Below, in pieces: positions 34,410-43,592 of a DNA stretch of 64,000 bases; the first letter of the stretch is position 1; each line of letters opens with the position of its first letter. The translations under genes were made by a program, and so were the position numbers. Source of the stretch: [Clostridium] celerecrescens 18A. Lineage in GTDB: Bacteria; Bacillota; Clostridia; Lachnospirales; Lachnospiraceae. Under the pieces are notes generated by a model. It did not search any database. It saw nothing but the letters and a program-made list of their open reading frames with translations, and had not been told where the DNA came from. The DNA lies in the NCBI RefSeq assembly GCF_002797975.1, contig NZ_PGET01000001.1, positions 620,001 to 684,000 on the forward strand, in the 5' to 3' direction.

Positions 34410-34467
34410 CACTAAGAGAGCAAGGCAAAGATAATAATCGGAACCTTGCTTTCTTAGTGCGATTTTA
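34410..34467 (+). terminator. Terminator after the cell-wall-binding remnant
   Basis: CACTAAGAGAGCAAGG (34410-34425) pairs with CCTTGCTTTCTTAGTG (34444-34459, one mismatch), followed by ATTTTAATTT. Also positioned after the convergent PucR gene. Confidence 0.7.
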
Positions 34468-34494
34468 ATTTGGAAGATAAGAGATATCATTCCC

Positions 34495-36063
34495 TCACGA
34501 GTATTTTAAATTGTTAGGCATTATACTATTCTGATAGGCTGCCAAGCTATTATTTCGCTCATTATACCGGTTTATGAGAAAAGAAAGCCGAAGCAGGAAA
34601 AGCGTATTAATGTCTGTAAGATCAACCCGGCATATTTCAGTGATACGATTTAAACGGTAGACAAGGGAATTTCGGTGGATATATAGACTTTCTGAAGTTA
34701 ATTTAATGTTACACCCCTTTTCTATGTAGACATATAAGGTCTTATACAGCTGCGATCCATTTTCATGGTCATACTGATTGAGTACTGCCAGAGCCGGATG
34801 ACAGTACCACCCTAATTTATCCGGATTCTTTACTTCCGAAAACAAATCATAAATCTGATAATTTTGATAGAGGTAAACCAATTCTTCCGGGTTTAATTTA
34901 TGGCCCAACTCTAATGCTGCAAGTGCTTGTTCATAGTGGCTTACAAAGTTATCAATGCAGGAAAAAGAGTTACTGATTCCCATTCGTATGTGTTCCTTTT
35001 TAGAAAAATATTTCAACATTTCCAGAAACTCTAAACCTATTTCAGTATCTTCTTTTAATGGAATGACCGCAACAATCCCGTTATTATGATAAGTAACATG
35101 GGTACCGGGGATCTGTATTTTCAGATTCTTGCATATAAGATTTTTTAAGTACGGTTGTCCAGGATATCTTGCAGGACGAATGAATAGAACCTGCATTTTG
35201 GCAGGAAATTGAAGTTCTGTCAGTCTTGGCATGATATCCTTTGATGGCGTTCCGATCAGCATATCATATAATACTTCATGATAAATGCTGTTTTTTTCAA
35301 TTAAGTCCGATTTATAGTATGAAATGGTGTAGCTGATAACATGGCTTATTGTACTTAACATTTCAAAATGGGAAGGAAGAAAGCTGTTCTCTCCTTCAAT
35401 CATCAATAAAAATCCAATCTGGGTTTGGTTATGAAAAACTTTACTGCTTAACTTACGGAAAGGGGATTTGTTGCAGGTGACTTCTATGGCGGCTGTAGTC
35501 TGGGAAGCGTTGCGTATGGATTTTAATTCTTTTACTTCATTGATAAATTCATAACAGCAGTATCCCTTCTTTGTATTTTCTATCCAAAGAGGATCGAGGA
35601 CAGGGATAGATGCAGAAGTGGCAATGATTTTAAAGTTCATATCACAAAACAGCAAAGAATTTCCAAGCCTTACAGAGGCAGCATCAATAACGGCTTCAAT
35701 GTTATGGGTTTTATCAGCGATAGCAGTAAGTTCCTCAAAAATTCCTTTATGAGTCGCTTCAATCAAAGTTTTTGCATCGTTGAATATGGTAAACAAAGAA
35801 TCATCTTCTACCAAAGCGATATTACTTCCAACAGTGGGAAGGGGAGGCACTGCAGAATCCGTGCGTGCAATTATGCATTGACATGGAATAGATCCTGCAT
35901 TTTCTAATTGTTTATCATAACCAAAGTAAAGAGTATTCCTAATCGTATTATCATGCTTGTTGTCAATCAAAGCAACATCCTGTATTTCTAAATCTTCTCC
36001 TTGTGATAGGATATCAATTGAATATTCTTCTGAGATTTTTTCTACAAACTTTGTAAATTTCAT
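34495..36063 (-). CDS. PucR/CdaR family transcriptional regulator
   Basis: A 522-residue regulator. The N-terminal part resembles PucR sensor regions (SQGEDLEIQDVALIDN), a central GAF-like region follows, and the C-terminus is the PucR helix-turn-helix (LYVYIEKGCNIKLTSESLYIHRNSLVYRLNRI). PucR proteins activate catabolic genes in response to small metabolites. A GGGGGAA box supports ATG 36063 rather than an ATG 12 nt earlier. It is divergent from the OYE-decarboxylase/SDR operon, with the promoters facing away across a 190-bp gap, and probably controls it. Confidence 0.85.
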   Translation of the reverse strand: MKFTKFVEKISEEYSIDILSQGEDLEIQDVALIDNKHDNTIRNTLYFGYDKQLENAGSIPCQCIIARTDSAVPPLPTVGSNIALVEDDSLFTIFNDAKTLIEATHKGIFEELTAIADKTHNIEAVIDAASVRLGNSLLFCDMNFKIIATSASIPVLDPLWIENTKKGYCCYEFINEVKELKSIRNASQTTAAIEVTCNKSPFRKLSSKVFHNQTQIGFLLMIEGENSFLPSHFEMLSTISHVISYTISYYKSDLIEKNSIYHEVLYDMLIGTPSKDIMPRLTELQFPAKMQVLFIRPARYPGQPYLKNLICKNLKIQIPGTHVTYHNNGIVAVIPLKEDTEIGLEFLEMLKYFSKKEHIRMGISNSFSCIDNFVSHYEQALAALELGHKLNPEELVYLYQNYQIYDLFSEVKNPDKLGWYCHPALAVLNQYDHENGSQLYKTLYVYIEKGCNIKLTSESLYIHRNSLVYRLNRITEICRVDLTDINTLFLLRLSFLINRYNERNNSLAAYQNSIMPNNLKYS

Positions 36064-36107
36064 AGTTTCCCCCATTTTAGAAATGATCTGTTTAAATTAT
36101 ATTTTTA

Positions 36108-36135
36108 CTATAGTGCACGATGAACAAATTGTCAA
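36108..36135 (-). promoter_or_regulatory. Promoter of the pucR-like gene
   Basis: On the minus strand, TTGACA (36130-36135), spacer of 16-17 bp, TATAGT (36108-36113). Confidence 0.65.
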
Positions 36136-36158
36136 ATTTTTATCATTCATGGTACACA

Positions 36159-36187
36159 TTGTTAAATTGCTGATTTTAACGTATTCT
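36159..36187 (+). promoter_or_regulatory. Promoter of the OYE-decarboxylase operon
   Basis: TTGTTA (36159-36164), 17-bp spacer, TATTCT (36182-36187). Only 23 bp separate the two divergent -35 elements, leaving little room for anything but a shared regulator site. Confidence 0.55.
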
Positions 36188-36254
36188 TATGGCATTATGA
36201 AGGTTATCGTTTCACGCAGATAATCTTATATAGGTACATAGTAGGAGGGGAAAA

Positions 36255-39068
36255 ATGTATAACAAATTATTTGAAGAGGGAAGAATTGGAAAGGTAACGA
36301 TTAAGAATCGTTTGGTCATGTCTCCAATGGGATGCGGACTTGCCAATCTTGATGGATCGCCGTCTGAAGATATGATTGCTTTTTACGAAGCAAGAGCGGT
36401 TGGCGGTGCAGGAATCATCATACCAGAGATTACCCGTATCAATGATACGCATGGAGCAGGGCTTATGAGACAGCTGTCAGTCACAAAAGACAGGCATATC
36501 GGGCCACTGGCTGAACTTGCGGAAGCAGTACATAAGAATGGCAGCAAGATATTTATACAGCTGCATCATCCTGGACGTGAAACGGTGTCTGCACTTATTG
36601 GCGGACAGCCGGTAGTTGCACCGTCTCCGATTCCTTGTAAATTAGTAAAACAGGAGACACGTGCACTTACCATAGATGAAATAAAACAATTGATTTTGCA
36701 GTTTATCGAAGGTGCTGTCAGAGTTCAAAAAGCAGGTTGTGACGGAGTGGAATTACACGCAGCACATGGTTATCTGTTGCATCAGTTTTTGTCTCCTTAT
36801 ACAAATAAAAGAGAAGACGAATACGGCGGAAGTTTTGAAAATCGTCTAAGATTGATTATTGAAATTATCGATGGAATACGGAAAGAATGTGGTCCGGATT
36901 TCCCGATCGGTGTCCGGTTAAGTGTAGAAGAATTTCTGGAAAAGACAGGCGTAACAGAAGAGTATATCCATATTCAAGATGGTGTAAAAATTGCTATGGC
37001 GTTAGAGCAGGCAGGTATTGATTTTATTGATACCAGCTGTGGATTATATGAAACAGGCATGACCTGCATAGAACCTATTTCTTTCCCGCAGGGTTGGAGA
37101 CATGACATGCTATTGGCAGTAAAAAGTCATGTGAAAATTCCTGTAATCGGTGTATCAGTATTTAGAGAACCTGCTGTAGCGGAAAAATTCCTGGAAGAAG
37201 GGGTAGTAGATTTTATTTCCATGGGACGTACCTGGAATGCCGATGAAGAGTGGGGGAAAAAAGTACAGGAAGGAAGAGAAAATGAGTTGCGCAAATGCAT
37301 CTCCTGTCTGCGATGCTTTGAAAGTCTGAATGAATATAACGCTGCCGGTTTACCGCCGGAATGTGCACTAAACCCCAGATATGCAAGAGAGCGGAAATAT
37401 GGGAATCTTGTTCACGATACCAAAGGACATACTGCAATTGTTGTTGGCGGCGGACCGGCTGGAATGTGTGCAGCACAAACCCTTGCCCTTCGTGGAGTCA
37501 AAGTGACTTTGCTTGACCGTCAGAGTGAACTTGGAGGAACCGTTAATCTGGCCAAGAAACCGCCGTTAAAGGATCGTATGCAGTGGATTGCCGATTATTA
37601 TAACGGTGAATTGAAACGGCTTGGAGTAGAAGTTAAATTAAATACGGAAGCAACCGCAGATAGGATTATGGAATATAAGCCGGATGCAGTTATTCTTGCC
37701 ACAGGCTCAGCATCCATTATTCCAGGAAAAATCCCGGGAATAATGGGTGACAATGTATTTACGGTGGAATCGGTGCTGTCAGGAAATTCAGCATTAAAAG
37801 GGAAAAAAGTAGCTGTGATCGGTGCAGGGCTTACAGGGCTTGAGACGGCAGAATATCTTTGTGAAGAGGGAAATCAGGTCACCATTATTGATATGCTTGA
37901 TAAGCCTGCTCCAAATGCGAACCATACCAATGTAGCTGATGTCTGTGGACGGCTTGCCAAATCAGGTGCAGATTATTTGCTGGGACATTCCTTAAAAGAG
38001 ATAAAATTAAACAGGATTGTACTGGAGAGATTGGAAGATCATGCAGAAGTAAATGTATCTGCCGACGCAGTCGTACTTTCTCTTGGATTCAGACCGGATC
38101 AATCTTTGGTTTCTGAATTAGAAGCAAAGGGTGCAGAGGTGAAGGTAATAGGAAGTGCCATAAAAGATGGAACTATTGCACCTGCAGTACGTACAGGTTA
38201 TGAAGCAGGAAGTGAATTATTTAAGGAAAAGCAAAAAGTCCCAAGCTTTCGGGTTTCCAAAAATGAAATACCAAACTTCGGCAAGATATCTCTAATGGAT
38301 AATCAGGAGGGACTCTACATCAGCTACCTTACTGACCCGGCAGCAATTGCGCGGATACTTCCGCCGCCATTGAAACCATTTTCTATGCCGGTAGTTACCT
38401 TATCCATCTGCCATGTGAATAATCCAACATTTGCAGATGATTATTATGAAGCTATTTTGGGGGTTTATGCAACCTACGGTAAGACACTTGGCTTATATAC
38501 GATGGGTCTGGTACTTGGCGGATCAGGAGCTGAAATGGCAGTACAATGCGGCCGTGATAATGGAAGTATCCCAAAGAAACTGGGAGGAGAATTTGTCATT
38601 AGAAGAAATGGTGACACGGTAACAGCAGGAGTAACGAGAAGAGGAACACAGCTTGTAGAGGCAACCATGAAATTAGGTGAATATAATAATCCTCTGACCG
38701 CAGCCCTCTATCAATTCCCGGCAGCAGGTAAGCAGACATTTGGAGGCGGGTTCTATTTCCATTTTGACCGGCTGCCAGATGAAAACGGTGTTTCTCATTT
38801 CCTGAACGGAGCATTGCTTATGAATCAATGCGAATATAATTATCAATCATGGGAGCCGGGAATTGTTTCGCTCAATTTAAAATCAAGTATTGATGATCCA
38901 TGGGCAGAACTTCCTGTTAACACCATAATAGGCGGTGCTTATTCAAAGAACAGTTTGTTAGTACATAAACTTAATTTAGTTGAAAAATTAGAAGCCAATG
39001 ATGTAATTCCATATTTGTTAACCGGACGCTATGACCGTACGGCATTTATGGAAACGGGCCGTATTTAA
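36255..39068 (+). CDS. Old Yellow Enzyme/2,4-dienoyl-CoA reductase-like flavoenzyme fused to an acetoacetate decarboxylase-like domain
   Basis: A 937-residue fusion. Residues 1-345 are an FMN-binding OYE barrel (KNRLVMSPMG, IQLHHPGRE, ELHAAHGYLLHQFLSPYTNK). A 4Fe-4S site follows (Cys348, 351, 354, 370), then FAD/NAD domains (VVGGGPAGMCAAQTLALRG near 396, VIGAGLTGLETAEYL near 523). This matches dienoyl-CoA/enoate reductases such as BaiCD, about 650-670 residues. Residues 690-937 match the acetoacetate decarboxylase superfamily, with the Schiff-base Lys pair in SIPKKLGGEF (Lys774-775). The open frame is continuous, with no sign of an assembly join. It likely reduces an enone or enoyl substrate and then decarboxylates or processes a keto acid. 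AGGAGG precedes the ATG. Confidence 0.88.
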   Translation: MYNKLFEEGRIGKVTIKNRLVMSPMGCGLANLDGSPSEDMIAFYEARAVGGAGIIIPEITRINDTHGAGLMRQLSVTKDRHIGPLAELAEAVHKNGSKIFIQLHHPGRETVSALIGGQPVVAPSPIPCKLVKQETRALTIDEIKQLILQFIEGAVRVQKAGCDGVELHAAHGYLLHQFLSPYTNKREDEYGGSFENRLRLIIEIIDGIRKECGPDFPIGVRLSVEEFLEKTGVTEEYIHIQDGVKIAMALEQAGIDFIDTSCGLYETGMTCIEPISFPQGWRHDMLLAVKSHVKIPVIGVSVFREPAVAEKFLEEGVVDFISMGRTWNADEEWGKKVQEGRENELRKCISCLRCFESLNEYNAAGLPPECALNPRYARERKYGNLVHDTKGHTAIVVGGGPAGMCAAQTLALRGVKVTLLDRQSELGGTVNLAKKPPLKDRMQWIADYYNGELKRLGVEVKLNTEATADRIMEYKPDAVILATGSASIIPGKIPGIMGDNVFTVESVLSGNSALKGKKVAVIGAGLTGLETAEYLCEEGNQVTIIDMLDKPAPNANHTNVADVCGRLAKSGADYLLGHSLKEIKLNRIVLERLEDHAEVNVSADAVVLSLGFRPDQSLVSELEAKGAEVKVIGSAIKDGTIAPAVRTGYEAGSELFKEKQKVPSFRVSKNEIPNFGKISLMDNQEGLYISYLTDPAAIARILPPPLKPFSMPVVTLSICHVNNPTFADDYYEAILGVYATYGKTLGLYTMGLVLGGSGAEMAVQCGRDNGSIPKKLGGEFVIRRNGDTVTAGVTRRGTQLVEATMKLGEYNNPLTAALYQFPAAGKQTFGGGFYFHFDRLPDENGVSHFLNGALLMNQCEYNYQSWEPGIVSLNLKSSIDDPWAELPVNTIIGGAYSKNSLLVHKLNLVEKLEANDVIPYLLTGRYDRTAFMETGRI

Positions 39069-39130
39069 TTCGATTTTGGGGAATATTATTTGTGATCTCA
39101 ATTGATAAAAGTGAAAGGATGTATATAAAT

Positions 39131-39907
39131 ATGGAAAATTTTTTTGACTTAACTGGAAAAGTAGCTGTAGTAACAGGAGCAAGCTCAGGACTTGGTGCAG
39201 ATGCGGCACTAGCCTATGCAAAAGCAGGAGCAGACGTTGCATTACTGGCAAGACGTATTGAAAAGTTAAACGAAGTAAAAGCAGAAATTGAGAAAACAGG
39301 CAGAAAGGTAGTTGCTGTTGGGTGTGATGTTACAAATGAGGAAAGTGTAAAAACAGCAATGCAAACCGTGCTTGATACCTTCGGCCACATTGATATTTTG
39401 TTAAATAATGCAGGAGTTGCTGTTCGTGGCGGTGTAGACAGCATGTCCGTGGAAGATTGGGATAAATCCTTTGATACGAATGTGAAGGGAATCTTTTTAG
39501 CAAGCAAATATGTACTTCCACAGATGAAGGAAAGAGGCTATGGTAAAATTATTAATATAGCATCCGTAAATGCAGTTGTTGCAGATAAGTTTGATGTATT
39601 TATCAGACATTCCTATAATTCCTCCAAAGCTGCAGTGGTTGGCTTAACAAGAGGTATGGCAGCTTCTTATGCCAAATATGGTATCACTGTGAATGCCATT
39701 GGACCGGCTCTTTTTGAAAGTGAAATGACGAGTGAAACTTTATTTAAGTCAGAAAATTTTCTGAACCAATATAATACATTGAATCCGGCAGGACGTCCAG
39801 GAAGAAGAGGGGAATTAAATGGTACAGTTCTCTATCTTTCCAGCGATAGTTCCAGTTATGTTCAGGGCCAGTTCATAATCGTAGATGGCGGTGGAGCTCT
39901 TGTATAA
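39131..39907 (+). CDS. SDR oxidoreductase (hydroxysteroid/3-oxoacyl reductase-like)
   Basis: A 258-residue short-chain dehydrogenase. Cofactor loop TGASSGLG, then NNAG, catalytic Ser in NIASVNA and the Tyr-Lys pair in SYNSSKAA. A Leu-Ala-Arg-Arg after the second strand suggests NADP preference. It closely follows the fusion gene and should act on the same substrate. The start is set at 39131; two upstream ATGs are in frame, but the nearer one abuts the GAAAGG box. Confidence 0.85.
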   Translation: MENFFDLTGKVAVVTGASSGLGADAALAYAKAGADVALLARRIEKLNEVKAEIEKTGRKVVAVGCDVTNEESVKTAMQTVLDTFGHIDILLNNAGVAVRGGVDSMSVEDWDKSFDTNVKGIFLASKYVLPQMKERGYGKIINIASVNAVVADKFDVFIRHSYNSSKAAVVGLTRGMAASYAKYGITVNAIGPALFESEMTSETLFKSENFLNQYNTLNPAGRPGRRGELNGTVLYLSSDSSSYVQGQFIIVDGGGALV

Positions 39908-39971
39908 GATTAAGTGTTTTAACTGGCAGTAGTACAAAATACGGCAATTTACTTTCCAACTGCCTCATCTT

Positions 39972-40021
39972 AAAAACACGTTCAAAGTTTTGAAAACAGA
40001 CAAAACCGGACGTGTTTTTAA
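39972..40021 (+). terminator. Operon terminator
   Basis: AAAAACACGT (39972-39981) pairs perfectly with ACGTGTTTTT (40010-40019) over a 28-nt loop. Confidence 0.75.
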
Positions 40022-40613
40022 TTTGGCATATTATATTGGAAAGCAATAATGCAATTCTGAAAAATAGTGTAAACCTCCAAACTGAGCAATTTTATTTTAC
40101 ATCAGTTTGAAGGTTCATATAAACTATGGGATGCTCTGTTTTAGCTGTTGAAATATCACTAAATCAAGTGATACACTTTGAGCAGTTTTTCAATATCTGT
40201 ACCCGAAATCTTCTTCATAGCTTCATTGAATACACGATCAGATTATTGATTAGGACAATAATACGGATATTAAAGCGGCTCCCGTACTTTTTATATTAAA
40301 AGTTTAGGTGTCTATTGTTGATATAAAAATTTGTTGCGGTAAAGTAGAGTTTACAAAAGAGAACAGTCATGAGATTACTAGCTATAGCTTTGTGTTCCCT
40401 GAATATCCAGTTATTTCAGCATGTCTTGACGTTACATCAAAACGCCGATATAATAAGGTGATAAAAATGGCAATGCAACAGCTTAATAATCTTGTTTAAT
40501 TAATAGTAGGCGGGGTAAAGTGGGATTTTGACACGAAATATAAAAGAACGGTTGCATCACATTGTGAAGTATATGTCAAACTATATCGGAAATAAATGCC
40601 ATAGGAGGTAATC
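40022..40613. other. Gap holding unrecognised coding debris
   Basis: A 63-codon frame at 40308-40499 and a further piece ending at about 40595 (YKRTVASHCEVYVKLYRK) look protein-like but lack good starts. On the minus strand, 40160-40245 encodes a plausible C-terminus (FNEAMKKISGTDIEKLLKVY). I cannot name any of them; they are consistent with decayed accessory genes. Confidence 0.3.
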
Positions 40614-42368
40614 ATGATTAAGGTTCAAAACTTGTCCTACTCATATCCGCAAAAGGATTTATATAAAAAAGTTTCATTTACAATAGAAGATAATGCACAT
40701 TGTGCGTTGATTGGTACCAACGGTACAGGAAAAAGTACGTTACTCGATTTACTAATGCACTCCGAAGAGTATCTGTACGATGGTAAAATAGAAATTGACA
40801 ATGCAAGCAGAATCGGATATGTCAGTCAATTTTCACAATTAGATCTAAAAGAAGATATGACCGTATTTCAGTATATAAGCGATGAATTTGTAAAGCATGA
40901 GCAGATAATATTTGACTTTTGTAAGGAGATGGAGACTGCTGTAGACCTGGAAAGTATCTTCGAGGAATATCAGAAAGAGTTAGATGAATGGAATGCGATT
41001 GATGGAGATTCTCACGAAATCAATATAAGGAAACAATTAAAACTAGCTAATCTGCAAAAGAAAGAAGAACAGAAAGTCAGTAGTCTGAGTGGCGGAGAAT
41101 TTAAGCTGGTTCAGGTAATCAAAGAGATGATGCTGAGTCCAAGGTTTCTAATTATGGATGAACCGGATGTGTTTTTGGATTTTAATCATCTGAATGCATT
41201 AAGAAATCTGATCAATGCCCACAAAGGAACACTTCTTATTATTACACATAACAGGTATTTGTTAAACCATTGCTTTAACAAGATACTTCATATGGAAAAT
41301 ATGGATGTTCAGGAATTTAATGGAACCTATACAGAATATAATTATGAACTTCTTGCTACGAAGATTGATTTAGAAGAAGCAGCAGCTGCAGACCAAGCTG
41401 AGATTGACCGTCAAAGTAAAATCTTACAAAAATCCAGAGCGAGAGCGTCGGAAATGGACAACGCATCCCTTGGAAGAGCCGTACACGCAAGACAGACGTT
41501 GGTGGATCGGCTGAAAGCAAGAAAAACTAAGGCCCCTTTCGTGGACATCAAACAGCCGGAGATTTATTTTGATCTGGAAAATGAAGTGGCAGAAGAAAAT
41601 ATTCTGGAATTGACGGATTACAGTGTTGCATTTGATGAGCAGCTTTTAGAGCATGTGAATTTTGAAATGAAGCCTGCAGAGCATGTAGCAATCGTGGGGA
41701 GTAATGGAACAGGAAAAACAACAATGCTATGTGAAATCTTTGAAAATAAGAAAGACACGATCAGGATTAGTGAAGGTGCAAAGGTCGGCATGTTTTCCCA
41801 GGTTACTGGTTCATTATATGATGATACGAAAACGCTGCTTGAAATCTTCGAAGAAAAAGGCTTTGATAGAAAAAATGATATAGAGAACTATTTAAAAAAA
41901 TATGGTTTTGAAGGAGAGACGCTTGGTCAGAAAGTGAGTGAATTATCTGGTGGAGAAAAAGATTTGTTTCAATTAGCGGTGCTCTCATTAGAAAAAGCCA
42001 ACTTCCTGCTGTTAGATGAACCGACGGGGCATTTGGATGTTTATGCGCAGATTGCATTAGAACAAGCGGTTTCAGAGTACAAAGGTGCAATTCTTATGGT
42101 ATCCCATGATTATTATACGGTGGCCAATTGTATGGACTATGTACTTTTGGCAGAAAACAACACTGTGCGCAGAATGAGCATCCGTAAATTCCGACAGATG
42201 ATATATGCAAATCATTTTGACAAAGATTATCTCCTGCTGGAGCAAAAGAAAAAAGAGACAGAAACCAGAATTCAACAGCTGCTTCGAACGAACGAATTTG
42301 AAATGGCAAAGGTTCTGATGGAGTCATTAGAAGAAATTATTAAAAAAATGAAAATGTCAATGACATAA
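40614..42368 (+). CDS. Divergent ABC-F family ATPase
   Basis: A 584-residue twin-NBD protein. NBD1 has Walker A GTNGTGKST (34-42) and signature LSGGE, but Walker B reads MDEPDVFLD instead of DEPTNHLD and the switch is ITHNRYLLN, with Asn213 where ABC-Fs have Asp. NBD2 is closer to normal (GSNGTGKTT, LSGGEKDLF, LDEPTGHLDV, VSHDYYTV). Catalytic Glu183 is retained. The linker is long and Ala/Glu-rich (LEEAAAADQAEIDRQ). AGGAGG lies before the ATG. Likely a ribosome-associated ATPase of a clostridial subgroup; resistance is possible but unproven. VOC gene 42477 may be co-transcribed. Confidence 0.85.
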   Translation: MIKVQNLSYSYPQKDLYKKVSFTIEDNAHCALIGTNGTGKSTLLDLLMHSEEYLYDGKIEIDNASRIGYVSQFSQLDLKEDMTVFQYISDEFVKHEQIIFDFCKEMETAVDLESIFEEYQKELDEWNAIDGDSHEINIRKQLKLANLQKKEEQKVSSLSGGEFKLVQVIKEMMLSPRFLIMDEPDVFLDFNHLNALRNLINAHKGTLLIITHNRYLLNHCFNKILHMENMDVQEFNGTYTEYNYELLATKIDLEEAAAADQAEIDRQSKILQKSRARASEMDNASLGRAVHARQTLVDRLKARKTKAPFVDIKQPEIYFDLENEVAEENILELTDYSVAFDEQLLEHVNFEMKPAEHVAIVGSNGTGKTTMLCEIFENKKDTIRISEGAKVGMFSQVTGSLYDDTKTLLEIFEEKGFDRKNDIENYLKKYGFEGETLGQKVSELSGGEKDLFQLAVLSLEKANFLLLDEPTGHLDVYAQIALEQAVSEYKGAILMVSHDYYTVANCMDYVLLAENNTVRRMSIRKFRQMIYANHFDKDYLLLEQKKKETETRIQQLLRTNEFEMAKVLMESLEEIIKKMKMSMT

Positions 42369-42476
42369 TTTCAATAAGTTTCATTATGCAGTAAAGAACG
42401 GTTGTCCCAGCACATATGGAGAAGGTTGCTATTCTTTCCCATAAAAAACAATTTTTTATTTGGAGGTATTCGCGCA

Positions 42477-42902
42477 ATGGCTGATGAACTGAAAATCAAA
42501 ATGTACTCATTTACGATGGATTGCAAAGACCCTTATGAACTAGCGAAGTTTTATGCAGCGATGCTCAATTGGGAAATACCATTTTATGATGAAGATTGGG
42601 CATGTGTAGGCGCTCCGGGAACGGAGCAGGGGGTATATCCTGGTATAACGTTTCAACGGAATCCTGAGTATAAACCGCCTGTGTGGCCGGATGAGCCTGA
42701 TGCGCAGCAGCAAATGGCGCATTTAGACTTTGCCGTTAATGATTTGGAGAAGGCAGTTGAATATGCCATTCATTGTGGAGCGGCTATCGCAGATGAGCAA
42801 TTCTCCGATAATTGGAGGGTCATGCTCGACCCCGCCGGACACCCTTTTTGCTTATGCCAGATGAAATCAATTATTGAAAGTCCCCATTTTGCGTTGTTAT
42901 AA
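42477..42902 (+). CDS. VOC (glyoxalase-like) family protein
   Basis: A 141-residue protein with two beta-alpha-beta-beta-beta modules: MYSFTMDCKDPYELAKFYAA, then HLDFAVNDLEKAVEYAIHCGA and VMLDPAGHPFCLCQ. It resembles the Glyoxalase_6 group, whose members are metal-dependent lyases, dioxygenases or drug-binding proteins. TTGGAGG 10 nt upstream supports ATG 42477; the frame is open further upstream without a site. Substrate unknown. Confidence 0.82.
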   Translation: MADELKIKMYSFTMDCKDPYELAKFYAAMLNWEIPFYDEDWACVGAPGTEQGVYPGITFQRNPEYKPPVWPDEPDAQQQMAHLDFAVNDLEKAVEYAIHCGAAIADEQFSDNWRVMLDPAGHPFCLCQMKSIIESPHFALL

Positions 42903-42962
42903 AAAACATAGCTCAATAAAAACACCTGCACCCCTATTGGCATAAGTCGAAGGTGGAAAAGT

Positions 42963-43025
42963 GGGAGGGAGTGTCAAGGATAATACGAGCGGCTGCGCCG
43001 TCCTTAACACTCCCTCCCGTTTTTG
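42963..43025 (+). terminator. Strong terminator after the VOC gene
   Basis: An 18-bp stem (42963-42980 with 43001-43018, one mismatch) is followed by CGTTTTTG; an inner GCGGCTGCGCCG could form a nested hairpin. Confidence 0.85.
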
Positions 43026-43114
43026 CTTATGGATAACAAGGCAGGAGAGCCCTCGTGTGACTCCTGCTCCATTCCATTTTGGATAAGATATTATGTATTC
43101 CCCATAACAAAACA

Positions 43115-43150
43115 GCGGTATGCACTTTGTCAGGTGCATACCGCCTTTTG
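43115..43150 (+). terminator. Second hairpin terminator in the pre-pst gap
   Basis: GCGGTATGCAC (43115-43125) pairs perfectly with GTGCATACCGC (43134-43144), followed by CTTTTG. No gene immediately precedes it; the rest of 42903-43400 shows nothing else. Confidence 0.65.
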
Positions 43151-43426
43151 TTGTCAGCAGCCCGATTCACGGTATACGTATAATTCCTCGTAATCAACCT
43201 AAAAACAGTATAAATAAACAAAAATTTGTGAATATGAACAGTATGAATATGAAAATATATTTCGAATTATGGACAAGATAGTAATAAAGAACAAGATGCA
43301 AATATCTTTGAAGAATTATTTACAAAAATGCTTCGGAATCATACCTGAAAATATCGGTATCCTATGAATCCCGCAGAGAGGACTTTATATTACCTTGCCT
43401 GCTGGTCTCTTTCCGGGGATGAAAAT

Positions 43427-43454
43427 TTTACACAAATTTTACCTATAATTAACA
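43427..43454 (+). promoter_or_regulatory. PhoP/PhoB-type box: three TTWACA-like repeats at 11-bp spacing
   Basis: TTTACA (43427), TTTACC (43438) and TTAACA (43449) begin exactly 11 bp apart, the helical repeat bound by tandem PhoP dimers in Gram-positive Pho regulons. They lie 32 bp upstream of a TATAAT -10 with a poor -35, and upstream of the pst operon. Confidence 0.75.
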
Positions 43455-43485
43455 TAGATAATGCTTTTATTATCATTAATTATTG

Positions 43486-43491
43486 TATAAT
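43486..43491 (+). promoter_or_regulatory. -10 element of the pst operon promoter
   Basis: TATAAT with no recognisable -35 at the expected place, as usual for PhoP-activated promoters. Confidence 0.55.
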
Positions 43492-43592
43492 TAATATTCG
43501 TTGTGAAGAGAAAGATAGAAATTTAAAATATTAAAAAGGATAAGATCTTCTTATTAAAGTTTTAATAAGGAGTAGATTAGCGAGGGTGACGA

